Positions 51,501 to 64,000 of a DNA stretch of 64,000 bases are shown in pieces. Both the position numbers and the translations under genes were made by a program. This stretch comes from Prochilodus magdalenae (Eukaryota > Chordata > Actinopteri > Characiformes > Prochilodontidae). The notes under the pieces were generated by a model that saw only the letters and a program-made list of their open reading frames with translations, ran no database searches and was not told the DNA's origin. The first letter of the stretch is position 1. Every line of letters starts with the position of its first letter. The DNA lies in the NCBI GenBank assembly GCA_024036415.1, contig JAMWET010003181.1, forward strand, positions 124,001 to 188,000, in the 5' to 3' direction.

Positions 51501-52555
51501 CGTACCTACCATGGACACTTATTTCCTCTGTGATTATTATAGGTAATAACAAGATCATAGGAATATGACATTAAGGTGGACACATTTCCTACTATAAATC
51601 CAAGCCCACCACATACCTGGGAATATTGGCTAGTTATAACCTGAACCCACTATAGTTATGGCAGGAACATTCTGTATGTTTAGCAGAACAGCATTTGTGC
51701 ATCGATATCTGCACTCCGTCCTCCTGTGAGCCAAGTCAACCTCTATCCTTGCCCGTTCTCCTGTCTGAGTGTAGTCCATTACAGTCATTAATCAGTTTTA
51801 AAACCTCACTTCACGCCCTGCAGCACCACCTGCTTTTCCCTCTGTATCTTCCATTATTGCATTAGGGTTCTCCTGATAAAATTTACTGTATATGATATTT
51901 CAAATAAAGTAATACTGGAGTTGGTAGGGAGTGGGTGAGTTATATTCATTTTTAGCTTTACCTGGCACTCTCAGGTTTGTACCAGCATTGTCCTGAATAA
52001 GATGGTACATAATATTTAAAATAATGTGTTAGTTATCAGTGTAATGATTATTATATGCTCCTTGTGTGTGCAGTCTGTTGTATGTTTACACTACATGCTA
52101 CTCCTTTTAGAGCCTTCCAGTCATTTTTTTTTTTTTTGTGGCATTGTGCTGAAACGAGATGACCGAACAGTTTACATTAACTTTAACACTGAGAGAGTCT
52201 TAGCTTTACAAGACTGAGACAGGACTAACAGTAATACTGTGGAGCTTTACACATTACTGAAAGCCCTGCTGTTTGGGACGTGACCAGAAAGTGATGTTAC
52301 CTGACCTTTTAAAGTGCTTTCTGACCACGTTTAGACTTAATGTTAGCAATCCTAAACCTAAACCCATTCCCCCAGCATGTTACTGTAATAAGACATTACA
52401 CAGAAGTTGCTCTAAGATATAATTAGCCATCGTTGCTGTTTGTTGTGCTCTTGTTACACTGACCTTAAAGCTGGTGAAAACTATCCCACTACCAACCACA
52501 CACTCAGAAGCTGAGCTCTAACATGTTATCAGAACACACTACCTTGCCAATAGTA

Positions 52556-52872
52556 GTTGCTGTTATTATGAGGATAGTTGACGTTGTTGTTGTTGTTGTA
52601 GTGGTGATGGTGATAGTAGTACTAGTGGTGATACTAGTAATAGTATAATATAACAATAAGACATTCCTACTACTACTACTAATAATAATAATAATAATTA
52701 GAATAATAATAATACAGTCGTATTTCTAGATGTTTATTTATAGGCATTTGTTGTTTGCTGTTATTATGAGGATTGTTGTTGTTGCTGACATTGACGTTGT
52801 TGTTGTAGTAGTGGTGATGGTGATAGTAGTACTAGTGGTGATATTAGTAATAGTATAATATAACAACAAGAC
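52556..52872 (+). repeat. Duplicated trinucleotide-rich block
   Basis: A segment of about 110 bp (gctgttattatgaggat, gttgttgt runs, gtggtgatggtgatagtagt, actagtaatagtataatata) occurs at 52559-52660 and again at 52757-52870. A taataa-rich spacer separates the copies. Confidence 0.85.
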
Positions 52873-55790
52873 ATATAAAATAAGAGTTGAGTATCAGTTT
52901 AAAACCCTTTGAAACAACAGCATAGATCAACTTTACCAACACAAAATGATTTTTGGTTTAAAGGGAAATGAAGGAGATGTTCTGCAATGTTTATTAAGCG
53001 TACCCTGAGCTTGACGGTCTAATAAGAGGTGGGCTTAAATCCACAGTTTAGAAGCAGAATAACAGAAAGAGGCCTCTCTATCTTTTCTGTATTTTATGAA
53101 GGTATTTCCAGAAGGCCAGTATCTGCAGCTCTAAGATCGCTTATAAACGTAAACACACAGGCAGACGTTCAGTGACGTATGCAGGTATAGTTATGTGAAG
53201 CTTGGTTACAGATGTGGGGGTCTTAAATCAGTATGAATGTGTAGTGTTTGTAGTTTCTCCACCTATGACATGCCGGGGTGTTATGCCATGATTCCTGAGA
53301 CTAGGTTCACTGTTGAGATTCTTCTCACAATATTTTGAACAAAAGTTGCAGGAAGGAAAATGATGACTATAATTATGTTGTTGCACATCTTGCTAACAAC
53401 ACTAGAGCTGGGAGGCTGGAGGACTGCTGGAGTGGGTCGTTGAATGGTGGAGCTTGTTTGCAGTCTTTGGTGTTCAAACAGTGGAGATGCATTAGACGGC
53501 ATAGCTGAAGGACGTCCTTGATGTATCTCCATACTCCACATCTCCACAATGTATGGTATAGCAATTTTGCAGTGCAACATTATAACCTTGCCCAGTGATG
53601 CATTGTGAAGCCTCTAATGACTGGGAGTAATTGTGCAGAGGTTGGCTTGTAATTAACTGAATCCAGAACCCCCAGCAATTGTATTACTGTTCCAAATCGA
53701 TATCGAACCAAATCCGGTAGAACCTGGTAATCACTTGCCTTGTGGTTTTTTTTTTGTTTTTTTTTGTTTTTTTTAATGCATGGTACAAAGTGCAACCTAA
53801 AAGAATGACCTGATGTTGTTAAAGGCAATTGAACGATTTTTGCTCAAATTAAAAACATCCTTTAGTTGAACAAATTGTTTATTCAGTACTTCTTTGTAGG
53901 TTGAATAAACCTAGTGCTTGTGACAACATGACTTTTTTTTTTTTTTTTTTAACATTGAATGAGTAAAAACACTTTTCACAGTGTATATGTACCTGGAATG
54001 AACATCCAAAGGATCTGTGGTAATCTGATATTGTGTAGTACAAATTGCCCAGTCAAATCCCTTAAAAGAAGAAATGGCACTACAAATGCTTGTGTTGTAA
54101 AGCGAATGCAGCTCCAGTAGTACTTTAGTGAGCCACTGCGCAATTTTGGATTGTTTAGGTGGTTTAGTGCTCAATCAGTTTCTCCCTGTACCAAATCCGC
54201 ATCTCCCTGATAGATTTTCTGTATAGAGACACTGACACGGCTTCAGACACAACAACGCTCGAGTGTTTTGTGCGAGCTGAATGGATTCTTAATTCGCTCG
54301 CCGCTCCTCCTCCTCGGATCCGACTTGGCTGGATATTCGGGGAAATTCTCCAGAGAGCACAAGTCTTTATTTTGTGTTCTAAAGAAGGACAGTGTCAGGC
54401 CGGAGGGGCGGGTGGATTGGCGGGGCAGTAACTTTGGAAGGGTTGACTGGCTGAGGAGACGACATCGAGGGGACCCTCATTTTGAAAAGGCCGAGATCTG
54501 TCTGCTGGGCGCTTTGAAGATGAGGAACAGCAGGCTTGAAAGGGCCACAGCACGGATGTTAACACCACTATGGAATCACACGCTCGCCCACCATGGCGTA
54601 AACAGGCTGAGTGGACAATAACTCAGCTACACACAGAGTGCCAGCATAGACAATAAATGGCTCAGGGATTTTCATTTTTGCGAGTTTTACAGATAGTTTG
54701 AGAATGCCTTTCTTTTCCCCTGGTGCTGTTCTCATAGCACAGCAGTGAGCTGGCCGGCTCCACAGATTATACAAGAAAGCAAAAAGCAAGAAAGTCATTT
54801 CTTTCATTTTGCAAATGAAGGTGCTTTGTAAACACATTTGTTATTATGTCACTGTTCTGCAGATAAAAATTAAGATTTGATCATAAAGGAAATGAACTGG
54901 TGTTTAGATCAAAGGTGGTATTTAACACATTACAAAATAATCCGCTGAAGATTAAATCTTTGAACCTCAAAGGCCTACTTCCCGAATCAGACATAGATTA
55001 TTTTTAAGCCTACTATACAGAAATCAAAGCAGTGTGCTTATATTTTATTTATTGTTTATCTATTTTAATGGGGAAGAAAAATTCCACTGAGACCAAAGGC
55101 CCATTTTCCTCACTTCATCATCATTTGCAGAATATACATGTACAACATCTTCAGCTCCTCCACAATACGCAGGATGCATATAACATTTCACATGAGTGGA
55201 ATTTTACATAATACGTGCGCTGCAATGTAAAATACACATTGAATGTTTTATACTGTTCATTCTTTCTTTTTTGGTTTTTGTACTTTTGCCACATTTTATT
55301 TAATTGAAGTCAGTGGAGGTCTATCGATGCCAGCATTTGGTTTTAATTGGTTGGGGAATAACCTAAAAGAAACAACATGCCGTGCTCTGCAGAAGTCAGA
55401 GACCACCCTTGTTTTTGGCCGTGAAGATTAAGACTTGTGCTAAACAAGCTGCTGGTTTTCACAAAACAATGGACTGGCCTCCCTAGGTCCAGACCACGAC
55501 ATCACTGAATGTGTTAGGAATTACTTGGACGGTGGAAAGCAGAAAATACAGTCTATTTCCAAGACTAAACAACACAGCTATCAGCTTTGCATGATGATCA
55601 CACAGCATTTGATATGAAACCACCCCCTGGTTTACAGCTCTGAGCATGTGTGTATAAATACGCATATGATTCAGATTTAGCTTTTACATTATCAGCTAAA
55701 ACACCATGCGTTCTAAGCATGTAATCTGTACGGTACTTCTTGGTTTTTCATTCGGTTTGATGTATGTTTTCCTTTCTCCTGTTTTCTCAG

Positions 55791-55921
55791 GCCTACATCA
55801 GCACAAAGCATGAGGGTGACAAGGTCATTGTCTTTGAGAGAGCTAACACCATTTTCATTTTCAACTTCCACCCTACAAACAGCTACAGCAGCTACAGAGT
55901 GGCAGTCGGACCACCAGGAAA
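55791..55921 (+). CDS. gbe1: GBE1 exon 14: start of the C-terminal all-beta domain
   Basis: This 131-nt exon starts in phase 0 and ends two bases into a Lys codon, covering human residues 602-645. It reads [15 protein letters not shown], then [16 protein letters not shown], then [13 protein letters not shown]. It belongs to the C-terminal beta-sandwich domain that follows the barrel in GH13 branching enzymes. H628 (55869-55871), altered in some human patients, is conserved. The acceptor follows a good T/C tract. The donor gtatcc has C at +5 and is the weakest of the set. Reading straight on gives KYP and a stop at 55929, so retention of this intron would truncate the enzyme. The remaining C-terminal exons were not found before 64000. 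Confidence 0.95.
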
Positions 55922-56149
55922 GTATCCTTAACCCAGAATCTGTTGTTCTCATTGAGGGTTTCCTGTGTATAGTATTCAGAGGAAACCCCATATTGGTTAA
56001 ATTACTGTGTACTGAGTGAATCAGCTTCATTTAAAGACTACCTACAGAGGAACTTCACATGCATAAACACCGAATGATGTATTTAAAACACTGAACCTAA
56101 GCACCGTGTTTACAAAAGCAGGATCTGCAAGATTATCTCAAATATTTTG

Positions 56150-56690
56150 CTGACACTTTACTTTGATTATGTCTACGAAGCACATTCATGCGAAAACACC
56201 TTATAACACATTAATGAATGTTTAAATCAACATTCATGATATATGCATGTTTCCATGATGTTAATATGGAGTACTATGCCATTTTAGCTATATTTATTTC
56301 TCATTGAGATGCCGATTCTGGACAGGCAATTAAAAAGAAACTGTCTTCTGAAATGCTGTTGAATGAAGCTTTGGGCACAATGCAAATGTAAAACTGTAAA
56401 ACGAGGAAGAATAACAATAATAAGTTAAAAAAATTCATGTTGTGAAGTGTCAAAGCACTTTCTGTCCGAAGGGGTAATGCCAGGTCATTTTTTAAATTCT
56501 GACTGTCAAATAATACAGTTTAACTATAAATGACCTTTATTTTGAAAACATGTGAATGACATGGTACTCCATATTAACAGACATATGTAAAACAATTCAT
56601 AAAGGTTGATCTGAGTATTCCCAAATGTGTTATGAAGTGTTTATGTAAGTTATGAGTGTGTTATGTAGAAACCCTTAAAGTGTTATCAGT
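56150..56690. mobile_element. Fold-back MITE with about 135-bp arms
   Basis: Left arm 56150-56280 (ctgacactttactttg through gttaatatggagtactatgc) and right arm 56558-56690 (catggtactccatattaac through aaagtgttatcag) are imperfect reverse complements. The interior has no coding capacity. It resembles common fish fold-back elements beginning with tgacacttta. The arms are more diverged than those of the 16.7-kb MITE, so it is probably older. Confidence 0.65.
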
Positions 56691-59600
56691 ATTTTATTAT
56701 GTAAATAACATTGTATTGTAAATAACGCATTTAAATAAGGGCCCTTAAGCTAAGCTCTTATCTCTATAGGTTTGTGTGAGCTGTCATGTAAGCCCTATGT
56801 AAAATGTCACTAATTACATTTTTAATAATTGTTAAAGCATCATTGCCAAGTAATGGATTAAAAAAAAAAAAAAAATCTCAATATAAAACCATATGTAAGT
56901 TATTTATATGCATTTTAGTTTCAGTCCATCTTTCATATCTCTAATGGTGCCACTTTATTCGAAGGCTGCCTACATAGTGAGTTTTTAACACATGCATAGG
57001 AATTGAATAACATGAAAAGCAATGCTTGAGTATTTATGAGCAGCTTGGGTCAGTATTTACAAGATGATGCCAAATAGCTTAATAGCTTAGTAAATTGCAC
57101 TGCAGTGATGTAAGGGCCCTTAAACTAAAGCCAAAGACATATGATCCATTTATAGCACTGTTATCAATACCTGCAGGGCAGGAAGCATACTTCAAAAGAC
57201 CATATATTGTATCTGTTCAGTAGTAAGGGCATTATACCTGCATACATTTTTCATGACAGCTGATATTAATGTATATCAACATTTATACAGACTTATTCCC
57301 ACATGCCCCAGCTGCCTTAAAGGCTGCTTTTGTCAAAGTCATGTCAAGGGATGTAAGACCTATTGTTGACTTTCAAAGCAGACCCTATTTTCACCTTCTT
57401 ACAGGTTATGCCACATTCTCATATCATGGCAGTAATTTGGGCTAATGTTCACACACCGATAGCTTAACTAGGCCCTCTGGTATAACCAGATGAAACAAGA
57501 TGCAAAAGGCGTAGCTGATTTGAACAATAAAGCTTGCTGTCTATACGTAGCCCAAAGAGTGGCTGCAGGGCTCCTTTTGAGGTTTTCTTATGTTGACGCC
57601 TTAAGGGAAACTCCCCAGTTGTGGTTGCCACTATTGAAAGCTTTAACTTTGGACGTGGGAAGAGTTTGCCATCCCTTTTCTGTGTTCTTCCTGTGAGCAG
57701 CGTAGATTTGCATTTAGCCCGAGTGGCAACGGCTCTCGGCGGCTTCCCTAGCTGTTTGAGCTTAAAGGAGATGCGTGTGCTAGAAATGACATGGAGGAAG
57801 CGCACAGAGCATAGAGGCCACGTTCAATAGCTGTGATTACGAGAGCGAGAAGAAAACACACACACATTGGGAAATTCAGGGCTTTGCAGCGAGTTTGCAT
57901 TCATGTGTGCGTGTATAAAGTGAAAACGTGCTGCCGTGAGCATGGTGACACCGCTCTGTGAAGGCGAGCAGGAGCAGAGGATCCAATTAGAGCAGAAGAC
58001 AGATGAAAGTGCCACTCTGACTCGGAGGAGGTAAACAAGGCCGGCCCAGCGAGTCCAGAGTGCTTTTTCATTAAACCTCAGCCTTTCACAAACACGCGCG
58101 CACACTCGCGCAGAAACGCGCACATACTCGCAAACTTCTATTAGAGAGTGCCAGGGCACTGAGCAAAGTCATGCAGTCCTGTGTCTTTGGATTGATTTCA
58201 AAAGTGCATGTGTAGGTGGAAAGGGCCGTTGCTGCTGCCATAAAAAGGAAGAGGGTGCTAGATAGATTGCATCTGCTGATATTGGCCATTTACAGAGAGC
58301 AAGAGTGTCTCACAGAGACTCTGCAGCTCAGGTCCATGAACTGGATGGTAGTTTTGGAAGTGACTGAACTTTGGAGTGTCTGCTGAGAGCCTGAGTTTTT
58401 CTGTATGAGTCTGGATCCAACACTGCCAGCCTGTTCAAAGCTCTGGTGAGTAAAGCAGGCTTCGAATCTTTGGTTTGTTACATGTCTGATTGTTATTTTA
58501 CTCTTAGAAGACCTGAAATATGAAACACTCTGGCCATGGAACCTTTATGTATATATGTATATGTTGTCAAAACATTGGTATTTACATTTTGCTTGTGTCC
58601 AAAGCCTTACACCTTGACCTGATATCACAATCCATGTGTGGTTAATGAAAATTGTTACATTGTTTTGATTTTTAATAATGAGTGCAAACTGGTACATTTT
58701 GAAGTATGATTGTCTGTTGGATTTCTACATGTTCTTCTGTTTCATAGTAATACACAGACCGTTTTATTCAACAAATAAAACTCAGCTATTTTTCTAATGG
58801 CTTTACATTGGTAATAGAGCAATCAAAGTCTCAACTGAAATGTGAACACTGATATGTAGAAGCCAGTAGAGCCTGTTTATTTATTTTAATCTCAACCTGA
58901 TGCTTTCTGTGTCTTCCAATCAGGGATGAGCAGTTGTTGGGGGTTATTTGGTCCATCCTCATATACAAAACGCTTTCAGTTCATGTGTAGTCTTGAGATT
59001 CCCTCTACCATGCTTGACAGCTAGCCTCTACCATGCTTCACAGCTAGGCTGGGGTTTTCGTCTTGTCATACTTTACTACTAATATCACTAAAATAAATGT
59101 CGCAGTCCTATAGAGAATGTTGTTATAGGACTATATAGCATTTTAGGACTACACAGCATATACTGTGCAATTATGGTTCTGAACTGCTACTACAAACAAG
59201 TGCCTTTACTGAGTAGCAGTACTGAATCTGTACTTTTATTATTACTTTTTATTATTATTCTTATTAAGTAGTAGTAGTATAGTATAATCAATAATTAGTA
59301 TAATTATGACTTATTATTTAGTGCTATCAGAGTCTATATCTGGAGGGGAAAAAGTTAATTCTGGACATTAATAAGTTTTCATCAGACATGTGGATATTTG
59401 CAGACAATTCAAATTCTGAACATATGTCTGCAGAGTGGTGTCCCAGCAGTGCCATGGTGCATTGGCACTTTGCATTTTGGTAGACTGATGATCAAGTGCA
59501 AGAGATGCCTGCAGCTGTCACCCCTGGGTTTCGACTTCACTCGTTTCTGGATTGTACTGTGTGCTGTTGCAGTGATTTGTAGAGCACCAGCTCCTGGGAG

Positions 59601-61344
59601 AGCAGTGGTGCTGAATTTCATTATAAGCTGCACTGATGAAGGCAGAAGTCTTTAGAAATCCTTCAGTAACCATTGCCAGTCTTATGAACTTTGCTCTAAA
59701 GGCCCTCTGAAATCTCCTTTGATTGCCCCTTACTGCACTTGAACAGAAATCTGTTGCGAAGAGCAGGTAACCAAAATTGTGTTTGTTTTTTTATAATGCA
59801 GGGCAGGTCAAATCTATAACTGAATTGATTGAAGTGACTCCAATTACCCTCTTTGGAAGAGGTCATTATCCAGGAGGTTCACATACTTCTTCCATCAATG
59901 ACCTTGACTGTGTTTAAACCATTTCTTCAATAAGGCTATGGAGGTTTAAGAATGTTGTATAAGATGATTGTTAAATAGTTCTTATTATCATTATTATTAT
60001 TATTATTATTTAGCATTTATCTAGCCAATATTGTGTCATTAGACAAGTTTCATGTTTTACTTTCCATCTGTTACCTACTGGTTTGATTTATTTTCCTTTA
60101 GTCTTTGTAGTTTTTTATTCACTCCGGCTTTAGGAGCTGTTTGGAAAGTTTTTGAGAAACTGACACAGCCAGCTGACTGCACGACCTCATACAACCCCTT
60201 CTGTGTCACTCCAGTAAGATGAACGCCATTCTTGGTTTTCAAACTCCCTCCTTCCATTCAGGAAAAAAAGAACTTTGTGAAGAAAAGAATGCGAGTGTTT
60301 CCCCCGAGTTAAGCGCGCCGCTATAAAGAGCAGCCATTAACATTCTGTTGACATCAGCTTTTGACAGGCGTTCAGACCTTCTTTTTTTATATTATTTTTC
60401 CCTCTTTCTTTCTCTTTCTCTGTGAATGGGTGCGTTCTTCAGGTGCTTCAATACATCCAGCTGATTGGCGACTTGTAATTCCCAGTTGGATATCGGCATG
60501 AAAGCACTAGCTGTCAAGACTGATGTGCGTTTGATAGGACAGCATGGCAGCAGGCTGCTGCAGCAGTGTCAGGTCATCCCTCTCTTATTATCTGTCAGGT
60601 ACATTTACCTGCATGCCACTCCGAATAATTCAGCCATATCAGCAGCTCCTCCCTGAATATATAATAACCAGACCCTCGGGCAAAATATCAGCAACACGTC
60701 TCACAACAACAAACAGTTGTCTGACTGTCTTATGAATAACAGTGTAATCAGTTTGATGAACATCCCCCACATTTTGGATGTCAAGAAGCATAAGAAAGCA
60801 TCATTAAAAACACCCCATGGCTCATGTTGACTGGCTACTGGTTACCTGGCTGCTCAAAACGCAAGCATAAATACTAGTTGCTAGGTTGTAAAGAACCAGC
60901 TTACCAAGAACCAGTTACCTACAGCACCAACCTGAGGCAAACCAGTTAAGAATACCAAATACAGAATCATGGTTCTAGGTGAAGCAGCTAAACAATGACC
61001 TTTCCTGGAATCTGTATTTGAGCATTTATCTTACCTGACAGAGGGTACAATGCCATATGTTTATTTTAAAGTAGATGGTTCCTGACTGCCCCTTAGGACT
61101 ATCTGTATTTCACACCTTGTAAGGAGAGAAATAGAAATCATGACAGTTATTAACCAGAATCCACATTACTCAATGTTGTGGAGCCTGTTTGTTATATACA
61201 GTACTTAACAAAAGAGAGCATGCATCATTTTATTCAACTTCCTGTTTAAACAGCCATTTACTTCAAGCCACTCATCCTTCAGGTATATCTCTGAAGAGAT
61301 TAGCTAATAATACGTTTATAAGTTTTAAAAAAAATGATATAGAG

Positions 61345-61570
61345 AAAATAGGACCCTTTAACAACCAGGTGTGAATTGGTAGACCGCCAAAACCCTTGCA
61401 TATAAGTACTTAAAGCTTGCACTTAAAGCTTGAGGAGAAACTCAAGTTTTACTCTTGGTTCATATCTAAGTGTCTCTGTCTATCCCTCCATTATGAGAAG
61501 ACAGCTCAACACTATGAGCCTGAAAGGATGTGTAGCTGTCAAGAAGCTAGTAAGAAAAAAAAAATAATAG
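61345..61570 (+). mobile_element. Second-family Tc1 transposase relic (short)
   Basis: Contains the ttggtagaccgccaaaaccc stretch and, near 61493-61555, codons reading MRRQLNTMSLKGCVAVKKL. This closely resembles the DNA-binding-domain/linker junction of a Tc1-like transposase family. The remainder of the transposase is absent, and a poly-A run ends the similarity. Confidence 0.6.
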
Positions 61571-62502
61571 AGAATTTGCCAATCAAATAAGGTTTTCAAA
61601 ACAAAAGACTAACCCTCACACCACCATCCCCCTTTTGTTGAGTGCATATTGCTTCTGTATAGATACTATTCATCCTCTTTATTTCATCTGAGAAGCCTAG
61701 GTCTTATTAGTTAGATATGCAGCATTGTATGAAATGTCCCCTTACCTCAACCCAACTTGAAGTAATGTAATTTGCGCATTTAGACCCATATGCAAGATCA
61801 CTTTGTGGTGTTTGGGGAAACAGCACCAGTAACGTACCTTAGAAACGGCAGACTGGAACAATATTCTTTTGTCAAAATATGGTCGGCCTTGCTATTTTGC
61901 TGATAGCATTGCTGGTTTGAGGTCATCATTTGAAGGATGAATATAACTGAGCAGATGTAGGGGGTTTTAGTGGCTTTTCAGATGCTGTTGCACAAGGCTA
62001 GTAGTTATCACCAATCAGCTTCCTTTCCACTCCATTCTGCGACAAAATATCATCTTTGTGGGATTCGAGATGGCTCAAAGTCAAGGCCTGTCGTTACCTC
62101 TTCACTTAGGCTACCATTAGTCATAATGCTCCCAGTGGGAAATGTTCAGAACATCAGTGTGACCTGCAGGCAGCATCATGAGGAGCTTTTATCAGTTCTT
62201 CAGTGCTTCAGAATGGCCGTGCTTAAAGCCTCTTCCATGGCTTTGCCCTGACATCCCAGAACAAATAGAATCTATTCCAGAGGTCCTCCCTTTCTTCAGT
62301 ACGCCTGCATTGATTACAGTGTTTCACAGGTGGCTGTGCATGGCCTGTCTGGCTGCAGAAGCTATGCATCTGTAAGTGCTAACAAAAACATAATTGCTAA
62401 AAGCCTTGAACTGCCAATTCTGAGCTGGAACACTGCTGCTATGTCACAGATGTGTTCGTCAGTGAACAGTGAAACATTTGGAGTCTTGTCTATTTTTTTT
62501 TT

Positions 62503-62533
62503 TGTGTGTGTGTGTGTGTGTATGTGTGTGTGT
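62503..62533. repeat. (TG)n microsatellite
   Basis: About 15 TG units with one TATG interruption after a T run. Confidence 0.95.
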
Positions 62534-63049
62534 TCCAGCTGAACGCTCTCACTCACATTGGCATACACACCGTTGCAGGTGTTTTGGTCATGGAAGACGT
62601 AGTGACGCAGCTGAGCTAGGGGGGATGGGCGAAATTGATCAGTGCAAGATGCTCCCTTTTCATAGACTTGTATGTCTCAAGGTTCTTCTCTCCATCTCTC
62701 TCTGTCTCTAGCACTTAGTCAATGTTGTTTTCCTGGGTCTCAGCTGGCATGTCTGTATGAATCCACTGAGAGCAAAGCTGATGTTCTGCAAGCCAGCATT
62801 TTCCCTCTTCATGTCTGGCTCTCTCCTCAATAGCTGCAACATCAAATGCTCTTAACAGCCATCACTAATGCTGTTATCAGTCAGAGGAAGCTAAATCGGG
62901 TCCTTCTTGACTCTGTTAAAGCGAGGAAAAGACATTATCCACTTCTTGTGGTCAACATGTTCTTGGACCCGACATGTAAATTAGAAATAATAAAAGTATA
63001 AGGTCAGAATTCATGTAACGGTTGATGTTTTTCAGAAATGCAGGACTGT

Positions 63050-63870
63050 GCAAAAGCCAGAGACAGCCCCTTCATACAGAAGTGGTGTCTTTCAGTACAG
63101 CATCAAGCCACCATGTTTGCAAACCCAACACACCAGATGTCTCGGCATTGAGTTGTAGAGGTTCCTAATGGTGTCCTGCAATAATCCAATCCATGCAGCT
63201 TGAATGTTCTCATGCAGTTCCTGCAGATTTTAAGGTAGTGGTGGAGGCAGAGCGACGCTGACCACAGTGCCTCCATACACGGGCTCATTGGTCATCTTTA
63301 CCCAGACAAAAAGGGACTCGTCACTGAAGATGACCCTCTGTCATTCTGAGTCACTCCATTACAGTCTGGCACGACACCATTGCAGTCGATTTTGACGATG
63401 TTGTCTTGATGTTCAGAGCAGTCATCTTAACAGTCTTGTGTCCTGCCGCCGTCTGCCATAGTGCTGGCGCTATGGACAGGATGACTCATGAAGGGCATCA
63501 CTGCTCACTGAATAAGTCTGCAGTCGTGGCTGTCGCGTCATTCCATTCATGTTGGATAATCTGTTGGTCTTCCCTTTCCATCAGTTCTCCCTCTCCGACT
63601 GTTCTCTGTCTGACAATCCGTCTGTTCTCCAGAATCCTGATGTCGCTGGTGCATGCTGCATTCTGTCCACTGCTGCCAACAGGGTCCTATGGTACTGGTA
63701 TTTAATAAGACCATCTTGCTATGATGTGACCCCTCTCAACCTCTTACAGCTGCTGGAAGGATCTCTTGTAAAGGATGCTACAAACACAACAGCATGAGAC
63801 TATAGTTAATCCGTCAAGCCTGTCCTTGTTTACATCACATGGACAGCCGAGCATGCAACATCTTTGAATG
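63050..63870 (-). mobile_element. Tc1/mariner-like deletion element, copy E
   Basis: On the minus strand this is the longest family member and retains the most internal sequence. It keeps the tcatcttcagtgacgagtcc block and a well preserved C-terminal stretch reading ENIQAAWIGLLQDTIRN then LYNSMPRHL, close to Tc1-like transposase C-termini. Frameshifts and stops prevent expression, and the segment between the two blocks is deleted. The terminal inverted repeats of copies A and C are not obvious here, so the limits are approximate. Confidence 0.65.
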
Positions 63871-64000
63871 TGTAGTAAAGAGTGATTAATAGCTGCTTTG
63901 GCTTGAAATAATAAATCGTAGTATACAATTTTACACTTACCCTGTAGTCCATCAACCAAGAACTATTATGAGTCTGAATTCTGATTCTTTATTTTTCTAC

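Larger units (their letters stand above)
46950..55790 (+). other. GBE1 intron 13
   Basis: An 8841-bp phase-0 intron. It contains a duplicated unclassified repeat (47930-48063 and 48466-48580), a poly-T stretch (49715-49740), a duplicated trinucleotide-rich block (52556-52872), homopolymer T tracts (about 53747-53774 and 53934-53950) and non-repetitive stretches, notably 49080-49560 and 54190-54610. No exon or RNA gene was recognised. Confidence 0.92.
55922..64000 (+). other. GBE1 intron 14, 5' part (inferred)
   Basis: The next coding segment should begin with Phe-Lys-Ile-Val-Leu-Asp-like codons after the split Lys. I did not find it through 64000, so the remaining 8.1 kb is read as intron. 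It contains a fold-back MITE (56150-56690), a probable related fragment (about 56940-57120), a GC-richer unassigned block (57640-58330), a small tandem duplication at 58998-59044, a Tc1 relic (61345-61570), a TG run (62503-62533) and a reverse Tc1-like element (63050-63870). Confidence 0.75.

Noticed and set aside
55922..64000. Search for GBE1 exons 15 and 16
   Set aside because: No stretch encoding the expected FKIVLDS-like or YGGHQRLDH-like residues was found on the + strand, so I place them outside the window.

Overview
The window looks like nuclear DNA of a ray-finned fish. It is AT-rich and intron-dominated, full of dinucleotide arrays, Tc1/mariner relics, fold-back MITEs and a tRNA-SINE-like scrap of the kind familiar from teleosts; an otophysan is my guess, at low confidence. 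There is no bacterial or phage gene organisation, no CRISPR array, and no rRNA or intact tRNA gene.

The only gene I can support is part of GBE1, the 1,4-alpha-glucan (glycogen) branching enzyme, on the + strand. Seven exons (13525-13640, 14187-14314, 16152-16250, 30403-30513, 33615-33786, 46765-46949, 55791-55921) join in phase into 942 nt. They correspond to human residues 331-645 with no insertion or deletion, and to human exons 8-14 by my residue count. All six complete introns are GT-AG. The three catalytic acidic residues of the GH13 barrel (human D357, E412, D481) are present, one each in the first, second and fourth exons of the window. Residues 1-330 (exons 1-7) must lie upstream, and the C-terminal part after K645 (exons 15-16) downstream.

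Everything else is intron. 1-13524 is read as intron 7, with two copies of an internally deleted Tc1/mariner-like element and a TG/TA array. Intron 9 holds a C-rich minisatellite. Intron 10 (14 kb) holds a fold-back MITE with nearly identical 125-bp arms, a dead LINE and a 1.1-kb minisatellite of 36-bp units with apparent diverged seed units 0.5 kb upstream. Intron 12 (13 kb) holds a 336-bp AT/GT array close to its donor, an AT-cored palindrome, a classic teleost MITE, a SINE scrap abutting a Tc1-like element, and long CT arrays. Introns 13 and 14 hold duplicated unclassified repeats, another fold-back MITE and more Tc1 relics.

I found no convincing undescribed biological system. The points most worth checking are repeat biology (a recurrent deleted Tc1-like family, the fold-back MITE, the minisatellite with seed and higher-order structure), one weak splice donor, and a few GC-richer intronic blocks that could be conserved non-coding elements.
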